Source of the DNA: JAGTVG01 sp964389805
Lineage (GTDB): Bacteria > Bacteroidota > Bacteroidia > Cytophagales > Cyclobacteriaceae
Assembly: GCA_964389805.1 (NCBI GenBank)
Contig: CAYMFU010000184.1
Coordinates: forward strand, 1 to 16,839
DNA: 16,839 bases
Direction of reading: 5' to 3'
In this document: positions 14,488 through 16,839 of the stretch, in pieces
Layout: each line of letters starts with the position of its first letter
Numbering within the stretch: position 1 is the first letter of the stretch
Made by a program: the position numbers and the translations under genes
Notes under the pieces: model-generated
Told to the model about the DNA's origin: nothing
The model's input: only the letters and a program-made list of their open reading frames with translations
Databases searched by the model: none

Positions 14488-15333
14488 ATGGCAAAGATCT
14501 TAGTTGCATTAGAAGAAAAATCATCATTTGTAAACGATATCGTTACTGTAGCTAACGATTTTCTGCCAAAGTTGTCAGATCACCTGTTTATTGCTTTCGT
14601 GGTAAAAGATCTGGCATATACAACAAAGGTCAGCAGCTTTGTCGAAAAAGCATCCATGGTCGACAACAATCCGGGAGATATCGATCATTTATCCGAAGAA
14701 GACAGTCAAAAAGCAGAGGTCATTTCTTCATTTGAAAAGGGAGTGAAACATGCAAAGATCAGATATCAGATCTATAACAATTTTAAGATTACCTTTCATG
14801 AGTTAATCAAACAAACTACCTATGCTGATCTGCTAATCCTTAGTTATGAAGTATTTTTTAATCATGTTACACAGAAAAAAGATACCTCCCTATTATATCA
14901 GATCCTTAAAGGAAGCCGTTGCCCGGTCATGATCGTTCCTGAGAATATCCAGCCAATTAAAAATATAGTCCTTACATATGATGGAAAAGAATCTTCTGTA
15001 TTTGCTATCCGGGCATTCAGCAACCTCTTTGATTTTGCAGTGAAAGATAAAATCACGACCATACTAACCGTTTCCCCAAGTGCTGATGAGGAAATCAGCA
15101 ATGAAAAATTACTCATGGAACTTGTAAAGGAACATTTTAGAAATGTCGGATTGCAATTGTTAAATGGATATAGTACTTCAAAAGAAATACTGAATTTTGC
15201 AGAAAATGTAGAAGATCCCCTGGTCATTATGGGAGCTTATGGAAGAAGCACAATCTCCAACTTGATCATTCCCAGTGTGGCCCGTCGGATCATTGAAAAC
15301 CAGCGCATCCCCTTATTGATCGCTCATCGATAA
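14488..15333 (+). CDS. Second tandem-domain universal stress protein with degenerate nucleotide motifs
   Basis: This 281-residue protein begins MAKILVALEEKSSFV and shows two UspA-like halves (about 1-151 and 157-281). In the second half the ATP motif reads GAYG-x9-PS (249-263), with Pro in place of the Gly before Ser. In the first half the motif region (LSYEVFFNHVTQKKDTSLL) has lost the glycines entirely. It probably binds nucleotide poorly or not at all and may act as a partner of the upstream Usp. A purine-rich sequence (GGAAGAAGGAA) just before the ATG is one of the better ribosome-binding sites in the window. The pair is clearly one operon. Confidence 0.88.
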   Translation: MAKILVALEEKSSFVNDIVTVANDFLPKLSDHLFIAFVVKDLAYTTKVSSFVEKASMVDNNPGDIDHLSEEDSQKAEVISSFEKGVKHAKIRYQIYNNFKITFHELIKQTTYADLLILSYEVFFNHVTQKKDTSLLYQILKGSRCPVMIVPENIQPIKNIVLTYDGKESSVFAIRAFSNLFDFAVKDKITTILTVSPSADEEISNEKLLMELVKEHFRNVGLQLLNGYSTSKEILNFAENVEDPLVIMGAYGRSTISNLIIPSVARRIIENQRIPLLIAHR

Positions 15334-15364
15334 GCAGTATATTCAGTAATACCTTAGAAAACCG

Positions 15365-15736
15365 TTAACGAATGATTATGGTGACTTTGTTTTTCCGGTT
15401 GCCAATCAGGGTATCAACCATTTCTCCATCACCATAATTATTATTGTCTCCCTTTACGGCACTAATATAATAGGGTATAGTCTCCAGATCTTTAAAAACG
15501 ACCTTGCCTTTAGCATTGGTCTGCATAGGTTCCTGGATAAAGTTTATGTCGCTTTGAAAATCTTCGTAGGTTTTATATAGTTTCACCTTAACTCCCTCAA
15601 CTGTATTACCCAGACGGTCCCGGATGGTGATCTCAAGTGAAGTTTTCATAAAACCCTGGCCGGAGGCATTCAGGAAAAAAATTGTCAGCAAAATAGTAAG
15701 GGTGATATACTTTTTCATAGTTCTCATTCTTTTCAT
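15365..15736 (-). CDS. Small exported protein with carboxypeptidase-regulatory/Ig-like beta domain
   Basis: The 123-residue protein has a signal peptide (to about residue 27, ending ASGQG). A ~95-residue beta-rich domain follows, with the pattern LEITIRDRLGNTVEGVKVKLYKTYEDF and then TNAKGKVVFKDLETIPYYISAVKG. This is the look of the transthyretin/CarboxypepD_reg-like folds found in many exported Bacteroidota proteins. It lacks a lipobox and any catalytic motif, so it is probably a periplasmic or cell-surface accessory protein of unknown partner. Three in-frame ATGs (15736, 15727 and 15718) are possible starts; the last gives the plainest signal peptide, MKKYITLTI. It converges with the usp operon, and the next minus-strand gene ends 44 bases before it. 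Confidence 0.75.
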   Translation of the reverse strand: MKRMRTMKKYITLTILLTIFFLNASGQGFMKTSLEITIRDRLGNTVEGVKVKLYKTYEDFQSDINFIQEPMQTNAKGKVVFKDLETIPYYISAVKGDNNNYGDGEMVDTLIGNRKNKVTIIIR

Positions 15737-15780
15737 CTAATTAATATACGTTCGATAGGATTAAAAATTATGAATCGACA

Positions 15781-16386
15781 TCATTTGATAAATAAAAAAT
15801 ACATTAAATCATTTATATCCCGGGGCTTCGTATACTTTCGGTCCGAATAAACAGAAGCCAGGAGTTTTAATCTTTTCTCATCCTGATTGTGCTTTAACAC
15901 TTCAATTTCAACATTTCCATACATCTGGTTAACCGGGATCTTATTTGAAATAGAAGGCTTGAGGTGATATTTTTCCTGGATCTCGATGATTTCATTTTTC
16001 TCTTCCATATTTCGTACTGAATGTACAGGCCGATAGGAAGCCTCCACTAATTTTTCTTTTAGGAACTCCATTAAATAACTTAAAGAATAACTACGATCGG
16101 AAGCATCAGGAAACAGAATAAATCCATTGGCATAATCTGTCGTATACGTAATCATGTCTAGAGGCGGGTCCAATCCCTTTAATTTGCATTCCCATGATTC
16201 CAAGAGATCTCCTCTTAACATATCAAATGCTGGCCCAGTAGTCCATGCTCTGTATTTATCCATGAAATCCTGATCCCTGGATAACACTTCATGAATGCCA
16301 ACCTTTTTATTGGTTGGAAATAATTTCCGGGATATATCTTCAAAGAATGACATTGGTTCTTCATTCAAAAATGAAATATAGTGCAT
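15781..16386 (-). CDS. Conserved-looking hypothetical protein, unrecognised
   Basis: I do not recognise this 201-residue protein (MHYISFLNEEPMSFFEDISR). It has no signal peptide, membrane segment or known motif and looks cytoplasmic and mixed alpha/beta. The N-terminal part is rich in charged and aromatic residues and contains a few Trp (RAWTTG, ESWEC). The middle has YTTDYANGFILFPDASDRSYSLSYLMEFLKEKL, which could be a beta-hairpin and helix. The C-terminal third is basic. The same frame opens with TTG at 16398, but ATG at 16386 is the first conventional start and ATG at 16353 (MSFFEDISRKLF) is another candidate. It is divergent from the mscS-like gene and may be transcribed with the exported beta-domain gene behind it. 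Confidence 0.65.
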   Translation of the reverse strand: MHYISFLNEEPMSFFEDISRKLFPTNKKVGIHEVLSRDQDFMDKYRAWTTGPAFDMLRGDLLESWECKLKGLDPPLDMITYTTDYANGFILFPDASDRSYSLSYLMEFLKEKLVEASYRPVHSVRNMEEKNEIIEIQEKYHLKPSISNKIPVNQMYGNVEIEVLKHNQDEKRLKLLASVYSDRKYTKPRDINDLMYFLFIK

Positions 16387-16468
16387 TATTCCCAGCAAGT
16401 AAACCCATTCATTAATTGTTTGATTATAATTAAGGCAGTATTTTCGCTACATCCAATTAAAAAACAAC

Positions 16469-16498
16469 ATAACCTTATAACCTTATAACCTTAAAACC
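16469..16498 (+). repeat. Tandem 8-bp repeat, three copies of ATAACCTT plus a decayed fourth
   Basis: Three exact copies of ATAACCTT run from 16469 to 16492, followed by AAAACC, a partial fourth with one change. The array sits in the leader of the mscS-like gene, ending 10 bases before its ATG. It could vary in copy number by slippage and so change spacing or leader structure. Confidence 0.85.
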
Positions 16499-16507
16499 GA
16501 TACTGTT

Positions 16508-16839
16508 ATGGAAGAACTCGAATTAAGCAAACTCGAACAATACTGGGATTCCGCCCAGGATCTGTTGATTCAATTTGGCGGCAAATTCGTACTGGCTATT
16601 ATACTTCTTATTGTTGGATTCTGGATCATCAATAGATTTACAGGTTTCCTGAGTAAAATAATGAAGGGCAGGGAAGTGGATGAATCTCTTCGTCCTTTTC
16701 TAGTCAGGCTGGTCAATATAACTTTAAAAGTGATCGTATTAGTTCCGATCATCGGCATTTTAGGTGTGGCTACATCTTCTTTCCTGGCCATATTGGGATC
16801 AGCAGGACTCGCCATCGGCCTGGCATTGCAGGGCAGCCT
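16508..16839 (+). CDS. MscS-family mechanosensitive ion channel, N-terminal part (3' end beyond window)
   Basis: The frame is open from the ATG at 16508 to the right edge (110 codons). Residues 1-22 are polar and amphipathic, TM1 is about 26-47, TM2 about 67-87, and the pore helix TM3 begins near 92 with SSFLAILGSAGLAIGLALQGS. This is nearly the E. coli MscS TM3 segment, with the same Ala/Gly packing pattern. MscS channels open under membrane tension to release solutes on osmotic downshock. The short N terminus places it in the small MscS class, expected to be about 280 residues long. A weak promoter-like pair lies upstream (TTTG 16419-16422 and TATTTTCG 16439-16446). Confidence 0.93.
   Translation, partial: MEELELSKLEQYWDSAQDLLIQFGGKFVLAIILLIVGFWIINRFTGFLSKIMKGREVDESLRPFLVRLVNITLKVIVLVPIIGILGVATSSFLAILGSAGLAIGLALQGS

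Overview
The window reads as ordinary chromosomal DNA of a member of the Bacteroidota. Four points support this. Several genes are preceded by the phylum's characteristic -7 promoter box (TAnnTTTG; TACCTTTG occurs three times and TAAATTTG once). Most starts lack a clear Shine-Dalgarno sequence. Exported proteins have signal peptides ending in GQ. The Crp/Fnr regulator, PurB and MenA look like forms common in that phylum. MenA indicates menaquinone-based respiration. A finer placement cannot be made from the sequence alone. No rRNA, tRNA, CRISPR array, insertion sequence or phage gene was seen.

Layout: (1) 1-476, minus strand, is the N-terminal part of a zinc-ribbon SAM methyltransferase that runs off the left edge, followed by a 324-base AT-rich gap. 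(2) 801-5215, plus strand, is a three-gene export operon: a MacA/HlyD-type periplasmic adaptor, a MacB-type permease without its ATPase, and a TolC-like outer-membrane channel. A small secreted basic protein with its own promoter follows at 5274-5693. (3) purB is on the minus strand (5831-7171). It is divergent from a ferredoxin-reductase/2Fe-2S fusion (7408-8526), which is translationally coupled to a HAD-IIIA phosphatase (8526-9035). (4) 9139-12532 carries argS, an exported thioredoxin-type glutathione peroxidase and menA. (5) 12752-15333 carries a Crp/Fnr regulator with an FNR-like cysteine pattern, then a perfect TATGA-N6-TCATA palindrome, then two adjacent two-domain universal stress proteins. 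(6) 15365-16386, minus strand, holds a small exported beta-sandwich-like protein and an unrecognised 201-residue protein. (7) From 16508 the start of an MscS mechanosensitive channel runs off the right edge, preceded by a tandem 8-bp repeat.

How they fit together: the export operon forms an envelope-spanning tripartite machine that must borrow an ATPase encoded elsewhere. The most suggestive regulatory unit is the regulator-operator-Usp block. A candidate oxygen/NO- or redox-responsive regulator sits beside a Crp/Fnr-type palindrome placed about 60 bases upstream of a plausible transcription start for the stress-protein pair. The other genes are mostly housekeeping (purine synthesis, tRNA charging, menaquinone) with redox and envelope-stress functions among them. 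I see no clearly unprecedented multi-gene system. The most checkable leads are the Crp/Fnr-Usp block, the ATPase-less export operon, the solo electron-transfer fusion coupled to a zinc-less HAD phosphatase, and an 18-nt element shared by the menA and usp leaders.
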